Shown: in pieces, positions 28,454-38,486 of the stretch
How positions within the stretch are numbered: the stretch's first letter is position 1
Layout: each line of letters begins with the position of its first letter
Program-made: the position numbers and the translations under genes
Source of the DNA: an uncultured Kiloniellaceae bacterium
GTDB taxonomy: Bacteria; Pseudomonadota; Alphaproteobacteria; Kiloniellales; Kiloniellaceae
Assembly: GCA_947493695.1 (NCBI GenBank)
Contig: CANLSF010000004.1
Location: 186,001-250,000 of the forward strand
Direction: 5' to 3'
DNA length: 64,000 nucleotides
The notes under the pieces: model-generated
Told to the model about the DNA's origin: nothing
The model's database searches: none
What the model saw: the letters and a program-made list of their open reading frames with translations, nothing else

Positions 28454-29824
28454 ATGCCGATTGAAATTTTAATGCCCGCACTCTCGCCCACCATGACCGA
28501 GGGTAAGTTGGCCAAATGGCTGAAAAACGAAGGCGATGCCGTCGCCGCCGGTGACGTCATTGCCGAAATCGAAACCGACAAGGCGACCATGGAGGTCGAA
28601 GCCGTGGACGAGGGTGTCCTGGGCAAGATCCTAATTGCCGAAGACACCGACGGTGTTGCGGTCAACACCCCAATCGCCGTGCTGCTGGAAGAGGGGGAAG
28701 ACGCTTCCGCGCTCTCCGCTGCAGCCGCCGCGCCTGCGCCCGCAGCTGCTGCACCGGCGCCCGCTGCGGCTCCGGCAGCCGCCGCACCGGCCAATGTTTC
28801 GGTTTCCGCCCCGGCCGCCGAACCGGACTGGACCGGTGCAACCGTGACCTTGACTGTACGCGAAGCCCTACGCGATGCCATGGCCGAGGAAATGCGGGCC
28901 AACCCCAAGGTCTTCCTGATGGGCGAAGAGGTGGCCGAGTACCAGGGTGCCTATAAGGTGAGCCAGGGTTTGCTCGATGAGTTCGGCGCCAAACGCGTGA
29001 TCGATACGCCGATTACCGAACATGGTTTCGCCGGTCTGGGTGTCGGCGCGGCTTTCTATGGCCTGAACCCGATTGTCGAGTTCATGACCTTCAACTTCGC
29101 CATGCAGGCCATCGACCACATCATCAACTCGGCCTCCAAGACCCGCTACATGTCCGGCGGTCAGGTCAGCAGCCCGATCGTATTCCGCGGCGCCAATGGC
29201 GCGGCGTCTCGTGTCGGGGCGCAGCACTCTCAGTGCTATGCCAGCTGGTATGCGCACTGCCCGGGCCTCAAGGTCGTGGCACCCTATTCCGCCGCCGATG
29301 CCAAGGGCCTGCTGAAATCGGCGATCCGGGATCCGAACCCGGTGATCTTCCTGGAGAACGAGATTCTCTACGGACAGAGCTTCGATGTGCCCGACAGCGA
29401 CGACTGGACCGTGCCGATCGGCAAGGCCAAGGTGGTCCGGCCTGGTACCGATGTCACCATCTGCGCTTTCTCGATCATGGTGGGCAAGGCGATGGAAGCC
29501 GCGGAGGCCCTGGCCGCCGAAGGCATCTCCGCCGAGGTTATCGATCTGCGCAGTCTGCGCCCGCTGGATACGGAAACCATCGTGGCTTCGGTGCAGAAGA
29601 CCAACCGCCTGGTTTCGGTCGAGGAGGGCTGGGGCTTTGCGGGGATCGGCGCGGAACTGGCCATGCAGATGATGGACAGCGCCTTCGATTGGCTCGATGC
29701 GCCGGTCAAGCGGGTCTGCGGTCCGGATGTGCCTATGCCTTACGCCGCCAATCTCGAAGTCCTGGCTCTGCCGCAGACTTCGCACATCGTAACTGCGGCC
29801 AAAGAAGCCTGTTATCGCGCGTAA
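28454..29824 (+). CDS. pdhB: Pyruvate dehydrogenase E1 component, beta subunit with N-terminal lipoyl domain
   Basis: 456 residues. A lipoyl domain (1-78) has the lipoylated K43 in [12 protein letters not shown]. An Ala/Pro linker (about 90-130) leads to the E1-beta fold ([53 protein letters not shown]). A lipoyl domain on E1-beta is typical of alphaproteobacteria. Its first ~57 residues nearly match those of the E2 protein encoded next. Confidence 0.96.
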   Translation: MPIEILMPALSPTMTEGKLAKWLKNEGDAVAAGDVIAEIETDKATMEVEAVDEGVLGKILIAEDTDGVAVNTPIAVLLEEGEDASALSAAAAAPAPAAAAPAPAAAPAAAAPANVSVSAPAAEPDWTGATVTLTVREALRDAMAEEMRANPKVFLMGEEVAEYQGAYKVSQGLLDEFGAKRVIDTPITEHGFAGLGVGAAFYGLNPIVEFMTFNFAMQAIDHIINSASKTRYMSGGQVSSPIVFRGANGAASRVGAQHSQCYASWYAHCPGLKVVAPYSAADAKGLLKSAIRDPNPVIFLENEILYGQSFDVPDSDDWTVPIGKAKVVRPGTDVTICAFSIMVGKAMEAAEALAAEGISAEVIDLRSLRPLDTETIVASVQKTNRLVSVEEGWGFAGIGAELAMQMMDSAFDWLDAPVKRVCGPDVPMPYAANLEVLALPQTSHIVTAAKEACYRA

Positions 29825-29839
29825 GCGGGGAGAAAAACC

Positions 29840-31156
29840 ATGCCAGTAAATATTTTGATGCCCGCTCTGTCGCCGACGATGACGGAGGGAACGCTTGCCA
29901 AGTGGCTCATGAAGGAAGGCGATCAGGTTTCCTCCGGCGATGTGATCGCCGAGATCGAAACCGACAAAGCCACCATGGAAGTCGAGGCGGTCGACGAAGG
30001 CACTTTGGCTAAGATCCTGGTGGCCGACGGCACCGAGGGAGTCGCGGTCAACGCTGTGATCGCGGTGCTCCTGGAAGAGGGCGAAGACGCTTCGGCTATC
30101 GATGCGGCGCCCGTCGCTGCCCCGGCGCCTGCAGCTGCTCCTGCAGCGGAAGCCGCACCTGCAACCGCCGCGTCTGCACCTGCAGCTCCTGCAGCGGCAG
30201 CGCCAACTGCCCCTGTAGCGGCGAGTGGTGGACGGATCTTTGCCAGTCCGCTGGCGCGAAGGATGGCCGAACAGGCCGGTCTGGACCTCTCAGCGATTGC
30301 CGGTAGCGGCCCCAAGGGCCGGATCGTCAAAGCCGACATCGAAGCGGCTGTCGCCGGTGGGACTGGTAAAGCAGCTGCGCCTGTTGCTGCCGCTGCTCCA
30401 AGCGCTGGGCCTGCCGTCGCTGCGCCGGCTGCTGCCGGACCTTCTGCCAAGCAGACAGCGGACCTGTTGGGTATGGAATACGAGCAGGAGCCCCTGTCGG
30501 GCATGCGCCGCACCATTGCCAAGCGCCTGACGGAATCCAAGCAGACTGTGCCGCATTTCTATCTGACCGTGGATTGTCAGGTCGACGAACTGCTCAAGGT
30601 CCGCAAGGAACTCAACAGCCGCTCCGACGCCTACAAGGTTTCGGTCAACGACTTCGTCATTCGCGCAGCGGCCATTGCTCTGAAGAAGGTTCCGGCGGCC
30701 AACGCCTCCTTCGATCCGGAGGGCATGATGTACTACAAACATGCCGATATCTCGGTCGCTGTGGCTACCCCGAGCGGTCTGATCACGCCTATTATCAAGG
30801 CGGCGGAAGGCAAGGGACTGGCCACCATCTCGAACGAGATGAAGGATCTGGCGGTCCGGGCCCGCGACGGCAAGCTGAAGCCCGAGGAATATCAGGGCGG
30901 AACCTTCTCGGTCTCCAACCTGGGCATGTTCGGGGTCAAGGAATTCTCTGCGATCATCAATCCGCCGCAGGGCTGCATCCTGGCTGTCGGTGCCGGTGAG
31001 CAGCGTCCCGTGGTCAAGGACGGCGCGCTGGCGGTGGCGACCGTGATGAGCTGCACTCTGTCGGTCGATCACCGGGTGGTCGACGGCGCGGTCGGGGCCG
31101 AGTTCCTGGCGGCCTTCAAAAAGCTGATCCAAGATCCGATCACGATGTTGTTGTAG
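29840..31156 (+). CDS. pdhC: Dihydrolipoamide acetyltransferase (PDH E2)
   Basis: Core of the pyruvate dehydrogenase complex, 438 residues. One lipoyl domain (K43), an Ala/Pro-rich linker (100-130), a peripheral subunit-binding domain (about 132-170; [34 protein letters not shown]), a second linker, and the catalytic domain with D410-H411 and D415 in [10 protein letters not shown]. It starts 15 bp after pdhB. Confidence 0.97.
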   Translation: MPVNILMPALSPTMTEGTLAKWLMKEGDQVSSGDVIAEIETDKATMEVEAVDEGTLAKILVADGTEGVAVNAVIAVLLEEGEDASAIDAAPVAAPAPAAAPAAEAAPATAASAPAAPAAAAPTAPVAASGGRIFASPLARRMAEQAGLDLSAIAGSGPKGRIVKADIEAAVAGGTGKAAAPVAAAAPSAGPAVAAPAAAGPSAKQTADLLGMEYEQEPLSGMRRTIAKRLTESKQTVPHFYLTVDCQVDELLKVRKELNSRSDAYKVSVNDFVIRAAAIALKKVPAANASFDPEGMMYYKHADISVAVATPSGLITPIIKAAEGKGLATISNEMKDLAVRARDGKLKPEEYQGGTFSVSNLGMFGVKEFSAIINPPQGCILAVGAGEQRPVVKDGALAVATVMSCTLSVDHRVVDGAVGAEFLAAFKKLIQDPITMLL

Positions 31157-31170
31157 GAAAGGGCTGAAAA

Positions 31171-32574
31171 ATGGCTGATACCAACTTCGACGTCGTAGTG
31201 GTCGGCGGCGGCCCCGCAGGTTACGTCACCGCAATCCGGGCCGCGCAGCTCAAGCTGAAGGTTGCCGTGGTCGAAAAGCAGCACCTGGGCGGCATCTGCC
31301 TGAACTGGGGCTGTATTCCGACCAAGGCGCTGCTGCGCTCCGCCGAGATCTATCACTACATGAACCACGCGGACGCCTTCGGGCTCTCGGCGACGGGTGT
31401 GGGCTTTGACCTGGAAAAGGTCGTCAAGCGCTCCAGGGCCGTCTCCAAGCAGCTTAACGGCGGTGTCGGGCACCTGCTCAAGAAGAACAAGGTTCCGGTC
31501 ATTGACGGCGAAGCCAAGCTGAACGGCCCGGGCAAGTTGAAGGTCACCAAGGACGGCAAGCCTGTCGCGGATCTGACCGCCAAGCACATCATCCTGGCGA
31601 CCGGTGCGCGCGCGCGCTCCCTGCCGGGCCTGGAGCCGGACGGCAAGCTGGTCTGGACCTATATGGAAGCCCTGGTGCCCGATATCATGCCCAAATCCAT
31701 GCTGGTCATCGGCTCGGGCGCCATCGGCATCGAGTTCGCCAGCTTCTTCAAGACCATGGGCGCGGATGTCACCGTGGTCGAGGTCATGCCGCAGATCCTG
31801 CCGGTTGAAGACGAGGAAATCGCCGCCCATGCCCGCAAGCGCTTTGAAAAGCAGGGCATGAAGATCATCAGCGGCGCCAAGGTCACTGGCCTGAAGAAGG
31901 CCGCCGACTCGGTGACGGTTTCGGTCGAGGATGCCAAAGGCAAAACCAGCGAAATCACCGTCGACCGTGTGATCTCGGCGGTTGGCGTCGTCGGCAACAT
32001 CGAAAACCTCGGTCTGGAGACCACAAAGATCAAGACCGACCGGGGCTGTATCGTTGCAGATGAGTTCTCCCGCACGGACGAACCCGGCGTCTATGCCATC
32101 GGCGATGTGGCCGGACCGCCCATGCTGGCGCACAAGGCCGAGCATGAGGGCGTGATCTGCATCGAGAAGATCGCAGGTCTGCCACATGTCCATCCCATGG
32201 ATAAATCCAAGATTCCCGGCTGCACCTACTGCCATCCGCAGGTCGCTTCGGTCGGCATGACCGAGAAAAAGGCCAAGGAGGCCGGGCACTCGGTCAAGGT
32301 TGGGCGCTTCCCCTTCATGGGCAACGGCAAGGCGATTGCCCTGGGTGAGCCCGAAGGTCTGGTCAAGACCGTCTTTGACGCCAAAACGGGTGAACTGCTG
32401 GGCGCGCATATGGTCGGGGCCGAGGTAACCGAAATGATTCAGGGCTTTGTGGTAGCTATGGGCTTGGAAACCACGGAAGAAGACCTGATGCATACGGTCT
32501 TCCCGCACCCGACCCTGTCTGAAATGATGCATGAGTCGGTGCTTGACGCCTATGGCCGCGTCATCCACATGTAA
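31171..32574 (+). CDS. lpdA: Dihydrolipoyl dehydrogenase (E3)
   Basis: FAD enzyme that reoxidises lipoyl groups with NAD, 467 residues. FAD motif VVVGGGPAGYVTAIRAAQ, redox disulphide C43/C48 in GGICLNWGCIPTKALL, NAD site VIGSGAIGIEFASFF, and the His-Glu pair H446/E451 in FPHPTLSEMMHE. Last enzyme gene of the pdh cluster. Confidence 0.97.
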   Translation: MADTNFDVVVVGGGPAGYVTAIRAAQLKLKVAVVEKQHLGGICLNWGCIPTKALLRSAEIYHYMNHADAFGLSATGVGFDLEKVVKRSRAVSKQLNGGVGHLLKKNKVPVIDGEAKLNGPGKLKVTKDGKPVADLTAKHIILATGARARSLPGLEPDGKLVWTYMEALVPDIMPKSMLVIGSGAIGIEFASFFKTMGADVTVVEVMPQILPVEDEEIAAHARKRFEKQGMKIISGAKVTGLKKAADSVTVSVEDAKGKTSEITVDRVISAVGVVGNIENLGLETTKIKTDRGCIVADEFSRTDEPGVYAIGDVAGPPMLAHKAEHEGVICIEKIAGLPHVHPMDKSKIPGCTYCHPQVASVGMTEKKAKEAGHSVKVGRFPFMGNGKAIALGEPEGLVKTVFDAKTGELLGAHMVGAEVTEMIQGFVVAMGLETTEEDLMHTVFPHPTLSEMMHESVLDAYGRVIHM

Positions 32575-32630
32575 TCTGGTATCTGCGCGGTGCGGCTTGA
32601 GCGCACGGCAGGCGAAGGAGCAGGTAGAGC

Positions 32631-33602
32631 ATGAGCAGCGAGAGCACAACAGCGGTCAAACCGGCTGAAAAGCGCGTCCGGCATCCGGAAAAGGCCCACA
32701 AGCCCGACAATCCGATTCAGCGTAAGCCGGCCTGGATCCGGGTCAAGGCGCCGACCTCCGAGACCTATCATGAGACCCGCAAGATCATGCGGGACAACAA
32801 TCTCTCGACGGTCTGCGAGGAAGCGGCTTGTCCGAACATCGGCGAGTGCTGGTCCAAACGCCACGCCACCATGATGATCATGGGCGAAATCTGTACCCGT
32901 GCCTGCGCCTTTTGTAACGTTGCAACCGGCAAGCCCAATGCCTTGGACCCCTTCGAACCCACCAATGTGGCGGCGGCGGTGGCCAAGCTGGGCCTTAAGC
33001 ACGTCGTGATCACCTCGGTCGACCGGGACGACCTGGACGACGGCGGCGCGGCCCACTTCGCCGAGGTGATCCGGGCGACCCGGGAAGTCTCGCCGGAAAC
33101 CACCATCGAGATCCTGACCCCCGACTTCCTGCGCAAAGAGGGCGCGCTGGAAGTTGTCGTCGCGGCCCGGCCCGACGTCTTCAACCACAACCTGGAGACT
33201 GTGCCCCGGCTTTACGGCGAAGTGCGCCCCGGCGCGCGCTATTTCCACAGCCTGCGTCTGCTGGATGAGGTCAAACGTCTCGACCCGACCATCTTCACCA
33301 AATCCGGCATCATGGTCGGCCTGGGCGAGGGCAAGGAAGAGGTTCTGCAGGTCATGGACGACCTTCGCTCCGCCGATGTGGACTTCATGACCATCGGCCA
33401 GTATCTGCAGCCGACACCCAAGCATCACGCGATCGACCGCTTCGTCACGCCCGACGAGTTCGGCCACTACAAGAAAATGGCGCTCTCCAAGGGCTTCCTG
33501 GTGGTGGCTTCCACGCCATTGACCCGCTCGTCCTATCACGCGGACGAGGACTTCGCGCAACTGCGTGTGGCCCGTGAGGAGAAACTGGCGGCGAACGGAT
33601 AA
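32631..33602 (+). CDS. lipA: Lipoyl synthase
   Basis: Radical SAM enzyme that inserts sulphur into octanoyl groups to make the lipoyl cofactor of PdhB and PdhC. 323 residues. Auxiliary cluster C62, C67, C73 ([12 protein letters not shown]), radical SAM cluster C88, C92, C95 (CTRACAFC), and the C-terminal RSSYHAD (299-305), whose serine ligates the auxiliary cluster. The last 128 nt (33475-33602) recur at 35587-35714 and the last 93 nt at 34428-34520, so this gene's 3' end appears to have been replaced by recombination. Confidence 0.97.
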   Translation: MSSESTTAVKPAEKRVRHPEKAHKPDNPIQRKPAWIRVKAPTSETYHETRKIMRDNNLSTVCEEAACPNIGECWSKRHATMMIMGEICTRACAFCNVATGKPNALDPFEPTNVAAAVAKLGLKHVVITSVDRDDLDDGGAAHFAEVIRATREVSPETTIEILTPDFLRKEGALEVVVAARPDVFNHNLETVPRLYGEVRPGARYFHSLRLLDEVKRLDPTIFTKSGIMVGLGEGKEEVLQVMDDLRSADVDFMTIGQYLQPTPKHHAIDRFVTPDEFGHYKKMALSKGFLVVASTPLTRSSYHADEDFAQLRVAREEKLAANG

Positions 33603-33714
33603 AAACGGGTTCGCTTTGGGGGCTCAGAAGGACTTCCGCGGTCAGCGCAATTGGATCGAGTCCTATCGAGGTATTTTCCAGCCAAAGGCTGAAAATTTAG
33701 GGGGCGGCTTCAAA

Positions 33715-34416
33715 ATGCAAGACTGGATCGAAACGCCGCCTAGTCTCCAATATAACATCGATCGGTTTTTTGGATATCAGGACGCGTCGGAAGTACGGCG
33801 AACAGAACTCTCGCTAGATCGTCTGGTGAATTTTTTTGACGGATATATCTCGTTACACGGCATTTACAGCACGCAAGCCAGAACGCCTGATTGGAGGTCT
33901 GATGGTCTTAGATTCGGCACAAGATCATCAGATCTGGAAGAAAAATGGTGGCGTTCCTTTCCCGAAAACAAGAAGGCTTCGAGCCGGTGTCGTCTTTTTT
34001 TTGGAACGCCCTATCACGGTTTCCGTTGTGTTTCGCAACTTGGCGTTTTCCATGAAAGAAATCAAAAATGGTACGACCGCGACATTGATGGTCGTCATTT
34101 TTCCGCTTCCTGTTATTTCTCGAGGAAAATGTATGAGGCGATTAAGGGTTATTTTGAGCTGAGCGCGCATCCTTACATCGAAAACTTCGAAAACATTATC
34201 GTTCTTCCGATGCCGCACGCCTGCGAACCCGACGACACGCCTCTGAGCTCTACAAAACCACTCAATCCGGAGCTTCACATTCCACTGGATTCACTGGTCA
34301 TTGGCCACTTCAATTTCGAAAAGCAATGCATTGATTCCGCTTCTCTTTTTCAAGAGGAAACCGGCAAAAGAAAAAATCTCCCAGTAGTAAAAAGTAGTTC
34401 TACTGCCGTTTTATAG
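33715..34416 (+). CDS. Unrecognised protein, first cassette after lipA
   Basis: 234 residues from ATG 33715, with a G-rich Shine-Dalgarno-like stretch (GGGGGCGG) about 10 nt upstream. The frame is open back to 33565 inside lipA, so a TTG near 33616 is an alternative start. Aromatic-rich soluble protein (YNIDRFFGYQD, LFFGTPYHGFRCVSQLG, FSRKMYEAIKGYF) with several cysteines, no signal peptide or membrane helix. The sequence is richer in A+T than lipA, suggesting transfer. It sits exactly between the true lipA end and its second copy. No family recognised. Confidence 0.65.
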   Translation: MQDWIETPPSLQYNIDRFFGYQDASEVRRTELSLDRLVNFFDGYISLHGIYSTQARTPDWRSDGLRFGTRSSDLEEKWWRSFPENKKASSRCRLFFGTPYHGFRCVSQLGVFHERNQKWYDRDIDGRHFSASCYFSRKMYEAIKGYFELSAHPYIENFENIIVLPMPHACEPDDTPLSSTKPLNPELHIPLDSLVIGHFNFEKQCIDSASLFQEETGKRKNLPVVKSSSTAVL

Positions 34417-34427
34417 CCAGATTGCTC

Positions 34428-34520
34428 TCAACGCTGCTGACCCGCTCGTCCTATCACGCGGACGAGGGCTTCGCGCAGCTGCGTGTGGCCCGGGAGCAGA
34501 AGCTGGCGGCGAACGGGTAG
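34428..34520 (+). pseudogene. lipA: lipA 3'-end fragment, copy 2
   Basis: 93 nt encoding [20 protein letters not shown] and the rest of a LipA C-terminus, ending in TAG. In frame it differs from lipA at three residues over 30 and about 11-12 nt in total. The RSSYHAD motif is kept. There is no start or upstream LipA sequence. Interpreted as a displaced former lipA end. Confidence 0.85.
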
Positions 34521-34742
34521 GGCTGCGGGGCAGGCCGGGCCGTACAAATTAAGGTCGAATCCGTTAGAGAGCAGGATCCTGCGTTAAGGAAACCGTACGT
34601 TCGTTGACTCGGTGGCTAATGACCGGTTGGAGCCCAGACCTGCCACGCGTTAGTGGCCCAAATAATGGCAGAAATCTGATAGCTCCCATCTTTGAGAAAT
34701 GGTAACACTCGGCCATTGCCTTTCGTCTCCAATAGGTTGTGT

Positions 34743-35534
34743 ATGTCGCTGCAGGAAATTCTCTCGAAAGCTTCAAATTCGGAGCTCACTTTCTGTGTGG
34801 GCATTGATCCCACAGCAAACACGTTGTCGGCTTGGGGTTTGGACGACACTGCTCAGGGAGCAAAGAAGTTTGCGTTAACGATGCTTGAGGCTGCCAAAGA
34901 TACCGTTTTGTTGGTTAAGCCGCAGGTCGCCTACTTTGAGCGGTTTGGCGCAGAGGGTTACTCCGTTTTGACCGATGTCATCAAGGAAGCAAGGCAAATG
35001 GGATTGCTTGTGCTTGCCGATGCCAAACGTGGGGACATAGGGTCAACGATTGATGCCTACGCGGAGGCCTGGCTCGGGCAAAATGCGCCGATGCAAGTGG
35101 ATGCGATAACCGTCACGCCATACCTCGGGTTTGGCTCACTGACACCTCTGTTCGATAGAGCACATGACGCAGGGGCGTATGTCTTTGTGGTAACGCGTTC
35201 TTCAAATCCGGAAGGCACTTCATTGCAGGAACACGGAACACCCAAGGTCTGGCAAAGCATCCTCGAAAATATTGCTGACTGGGAAGAGTCCCGTGGCAAT
35301 AGGACAATAGGAGCCGTCGTCGGAGCCACAGTGCCGTCAGATTTGAAGTATGCGCTTGACCGCTTGCCGGAAGCCTATTTTCTTGCTCCTGGAATTGGCC
35401 AGCAGGGCGCGACTCTCGAGGATGTTTTCAACCTAACAACAGACCGCAAGAGGATCATCGTGAGCTCAAGCCGTGCCATTGCCGCTCATGGTCCAGATGT
35501 GTCTCGTATTCGTGCAGCGATACTTCAGAGATAG
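34743..35534 (+). CDS. pyrF: Orotidine 5'-phosphate decarboxylase, type 2
   Basis: Makes UMP from OMP. 263 residues from ATG 34743; a longer frame to 34692 lacks support. The catalytic D93-K95-D98 lies in LADAKRGDIGS, with FCVGIDPT at the start and LAPGIGQQGATLEDVF near the end. Length and motifs fit the longer type 2 enzymes common in actinobacteria, cyanobacteria and some proteobacteria rather than the short type 1. It stands alone, away from other pyrimidine genes, between two lipA 3'-end copies, so it looks acquired as a cassette. Confidence 0.88.
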   Translation: MSLQEILSKASNSELTFCVGIDPTANTLSAWGLDDTAQGAKKFALTMLEAAKDTVLLVKPQVAYFERFGAEGYSVLTDVIKEARQMGLLVLADAKRGDIGSTIDAYAEAWLGQNAPMQVDAITVTPYLGFGSLTPLFDRAHDAGAYVFVVTRSSNPEGTSLQEHGTPKVWQSILENIADWEESRGNRTIGAVVGATVPSDLKYALDRLPEAYFLAPGIGQQGATLEDVFNLTTDRKRIIVSSSRAIAAHGPDVSRIRAAILQR

Positions 35535-35998
35535 AATAACGAACGACGGTTTCGTCTGCAGAGAGTGACTCCGTGCTCTGCGGCGCAAATGGCGGTCTCC
35601 AAAGGCTTCCTGGTGGTGGCCTCGACGCCGTTGACCCGTTCCTCCTATCACACTGATGAGGACTTGGCGCAGCTGCGTGTGGCCCGGGAAGAGAAACTGG
35701 CGGCGAAGGGGTAAGCCGGATCATCTGTGTTACCGCAAGGGAGCGATTTCGCCTAAGTGCAGAAGGGCACTTCAAGGTGTGGTCCCATACGCCTGTCGTA
35801 TTTGTTCAGCGTAACGAATGCCCGGTTTGAGTCCAAAGAGATAGATGTGGCGTCTCGAACGAAGCGCCGCTTACGTCCAAATCATGTGCGTCAGTTTTGT
35901 GATCTGATTGTCGCGGTCAGCCTCTCTTTCGCGCAGCAACTCATGCCGGAGTTATCGAGACCGCCAGACGGGGCTGCGGCATGCGCCGCAAAAATTCT
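35535..35998. other. Intergenic region with lipA copy 3
   Basis: About 460 bp. It holds the 128-nt lipA remnant at 35587-35714. The remainder (35715-35998) has no supported gene or RNA. Confidence 0.5.
35587..35714 (+). pseudogene. lipA: lipA 3'-end fragment, copy 3
   Basis: 128 nt that align without gaps to lipA 33475-33602, starting at AAATGG and ending in TAA. It encodes [20 protein letters not shown] and the remaining C-terminus, with four or five amino-acid changes in 42. Most nucleotide changes are at third codon positions, which indicates it diverged while still a working lipA end. Homology begins abruptly at the left boundary. Confidence 0.9.
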
Positions 35999-37528
35999 TC
36001 ACCCCGGCCATGCGGTGTCTTCGTCCATCGGATAGTTCGGGCGCGGCAGATGCGTGAACGGCCAGCGGTCATGGACCGGCGACGTCAGGCCGCCCGTGTC
36101 GACTTCAAAGACCTCGTTCGCAGAGAACCAGTTGGAAAAGCCGGCCCGGAAGTGACCTCGGGATTTGACGACGACTGTCCGGGCAGACGTGATGTCCAGT
36201 CCCAGCATGTGGAAGAACACCGGGTCGGCGGTTTGCGTGCGATCGGAAATCACGACCACGGTGATGCCGCCGATGCGAAGCGCCGCGGACGGTCCGAGAG
36301 CCAGTCGTCGCCCAGCCGTCATGCCCCGTTCACCGACCACATCCCCGTCGTGAAGCGCCAGGACCTCTGCGTCGGCTTCGAAGGGCAGATCCCATTTCGC
36401 CCAGGAAACCCTCGTATCGCAGGACCGGTTAAAGCGCGCCTTGAACCGGTCGCCGACACCTACGCGGTGCGCTTCGCTCGCAAGCTCGGGGTCGCAGAAT
36501 GACCCAAAAAGACAGTTTGAGACGCCCGCCGCGTGAAGGGCTGCCAATAGCTCGGTCGTCCGGCCACTTCCTCCGCCGCCGGGATTGTCGCCTGCATCAG
36601 AGAAAATCACGGGTGACCGGTCTTGGCCGGAAGAAATCGCCACGGCTTCCTCGATGGAGGTCAATTGCCGCACAAAATCCTTGCGCAAGGACCAGGCCAT
36701 GTCGGCCAACTCAACCGCCAAAGCGTTGGCGACGCCCTCGTGTTCACGCGCCGTGACAAGAATGCTCAGGCCATTATCGGGTGTGTCCGAGAAAAGGAAA
36801 TTGCCAAAGACAGAGACGTTGAGGATCGCACCGCGATACTCGGCCTGTCTTCGCTGACCGAGGTCGATCAACGTGCCGTATGGGTGCTCGGCGCTTAAGA
36901 GTGTGACCGATGCCGGCACGAGCGGCAGTTTGACATGCGCGATTTTGGGTCGAACGCCCGACGCCAATATCCGTCGAAGCGAAAAGGCGATCTCCTCGCC
37001 GCGTTCAATCTGATCCACGTGAGGATTGGTTCGATAGCCGACAATCAAGTCACAGGCCTCGACCATGCGTTGAGAGATGTTCGCGTGCAGATCAAGCGTC
37101 GCTGTGATTGGCACATCCGGTCCAACAACACCGCGTATGCGTGACATCAACAAACCGTCGGGATCATGGTCGTGTTCGGCCACCATCGCCCCGTGATTGC
37201 AGATGTAGACCGCATCAACCGGACCAGCCGCACGCAGCATGTCTTCCGACGTCGCGATAACCTCTTCGATAACGGCCTTGCGCACCGGACCTGCCGGATG
37301 GCTGGCCGCCAACATGCACGGCACCGGAGTCCAGTCTCCCGTGGCATCCATCGCGCGGACAAACGCGGCGAATTCTGTCGCAAGCCTCGGGGTCGTGGCG
37401 CGTGCCTCGGACAGCAAAGCATCGCCAGCGAGCCAGGTCAGCGACGTGAAGTCGACCAACTCGGCCGGCGGTGCAAAGCGATTTGACTCGAGAATTGCAC
37501 CAAGAAGGGCGATTTTCGGAGGTGTCAT
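35999..37528 (-). CDS. M81 family metallopeptidase (MlrC-like)
   Basis: 509 residues with the MlrC layout: N-terminal domain (about 1-300; ESNRFAPP, CNHGAMVAEHDHDPDG, TLDLHANIS, YRTNPHVDQIERG) and C-terminal domain (SDAGDNPGGGGSGRTTELL, KSRGHFRAGF). Histidine and aspartate residues in these motifs would hold zinc. MlrC hydrolyses linearised microcystin; most relatives have unknown substrates. It opposes the pyrF cassette. GC-rich like the core genes, unlike the small genes that follow. Confidence 0.9.
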   Translation of the reverse strand: MTPPKIALLGAILESNRFAPPAELVDFTSLTWLAGDALLSEARATTPRLATEFAAFVRAMDATGDWTPVPCMLAASHPAGPVRKAVIEEVIATSEDMLRAAGPVDAVYICNHGAMVAEHDHDPDGLLMSRIRGVVGPDVPITATLDLHANISQRMVEACDLIVGYRTNPHVDQIERGEEIAFSLRRILASGVRPKIAHVKLPLVPASVTLLSAEHPYGTLIDLGQRRQAEYRGAILNVSVFGNFLFSDTPDNGLSILVTAREHEGVANALAVELADMAWSLRKDFVRQLTSIEEAVAISSGQDRSPVIFSDAGDNPGGGGSGRTTELLAALHAAGVSNCLFGSFCDPELASEAHRVGVGDRFKARFNRSCDTRVSWAKWDLPFEADAEVLALHDGDVVGERGMTAGRRLALGPSAALRIGGITVVVISDRTQTADPVFFHMLGLDITSARTVVVKSRGHFRAGFSNWFSANEVFEVDTGGLTSPVHDRWPFTHLPRPNYPMDEDTAWPG

Positions 37529-37748
37529 GTGTGAGCCCTTTGGAAGTGGTGCGCAAAGTGAGGAAACACGAGCAGATGTAAAGGGTCAAGAGCTTACGCG
37601 GCCCTTCAAACCTTAGGCGCCAAAGGCTGCTTCGGCCGGCATTCCGGTCATCAGTACAGATTGCAGCGAACGACCGCTTGAAGCCCAAGTTTTGGGAAAA
37701 TGGTATATTGCCTGTTTCTGCCTAAGTTCATTTGGGTTAGCTAACAGT

Positions 37749-38207
37749 ATGCAAATATTTTGGACTGACTTGCTCGACGGGGAACGCTACGCAGTGCTCT
37801 CCGTATGTATTGCTTACGCTCTGCTCATGGGCATGATCAGCATCACAGCATGCCTTCGCATACGCCGGTGGCCGCACACGATAGGAACGCTCACAGACGA
37901 CGGGATTTCAGGTTTTGGAAGTTCCAGCGATAGAATGCACACGGCACGCGTACGGTATGAGTATTCTGTCAACGGCACACCCTATACCGGAAAGCGGCTG
38001 AGCCCGTTCATCGTTTCCGCCACTGGAACCAGAATGGCGGAGTGGCAGAAGAATGGCATCAAAAGGCACGGACCTGACCGCGTTACCGTATTCTACAACC
38101 CAGCCCGGCCCGATAAATCCTACCTGATCATCCCCACACCGACCGGAATTGCAGGAGTGTTCCTACTGATCATGATTGTGGTGATTGTGTTGTGGATGGC
38201 GTTTTAG
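37749..38207 (+). CDS. DUF3592-type membrane protein
   Basis: 152 residues from ATG 37749 (a TTG at 37692 would extend it). A membrane helix at about residues 13-35, an extracytoplasmic beta domain (HTARVRYEYSVNGTPYTG, DRVTVFYNPARPDKSYL), and a second helix at the C-terminus (GIAGVFLLIMIVVIVLWMAF). The YEYxVNGxxYxG and VxVxYNPxxPxxSxL patterns are typical of DUF3592. Function unknown. Confidence 0.7.
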   Translation: MQIFWTDLLDGERYAVLSVCIAYALLMGMISITACLRIRRWPHTIGTLTDDGISGFGSSSDRMHTARVRYEYSVNGTPYTGKRLSPFIVSATGTRMAEWQKNGIKRHGPDRVTVFYNPARPDKSYLIIPTPTGIAGVFLLIMIVVIVLWMAF

Positions 38208-38486
38208 CCTCGACGAACCCGAAATCGTGAGCCGGTGTTACGAGCCACGCACATGTGGTGGCATGAATGAGAGAGGGAGTTCCCAATTCCCCAAGCGGCT
38301 GAAGTTAAAAGAACTATCAGGCGCGTTGACTGCTAGAATGAACAACTTTGACGCTGATAAGGTCATAGTCTGCGTTGGTCGACCTTCCCAAAGCGTGATA
38401 TTCGCCGGTCCGGGGCGAAGATCAAGTTCACACCGCAAAACAGACAGTCATTCAGCACCCGACGTCAGCAATTTTTCCGGAAAACC

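Noticed and set aside
28321-28908. Ala-rich minus-strand frame opposite pdhB
   Set aside because: Shadow of the Ala/Pro linker codons of pdhB; the same applies opposite pdhC at 29923-30540.
32912-32926. TGTAACGTTGCA inside lipA resembling the array motif
   Set aside because: Explained by the codons of the conserved FCNVATG sequence; a single coding occurrence.
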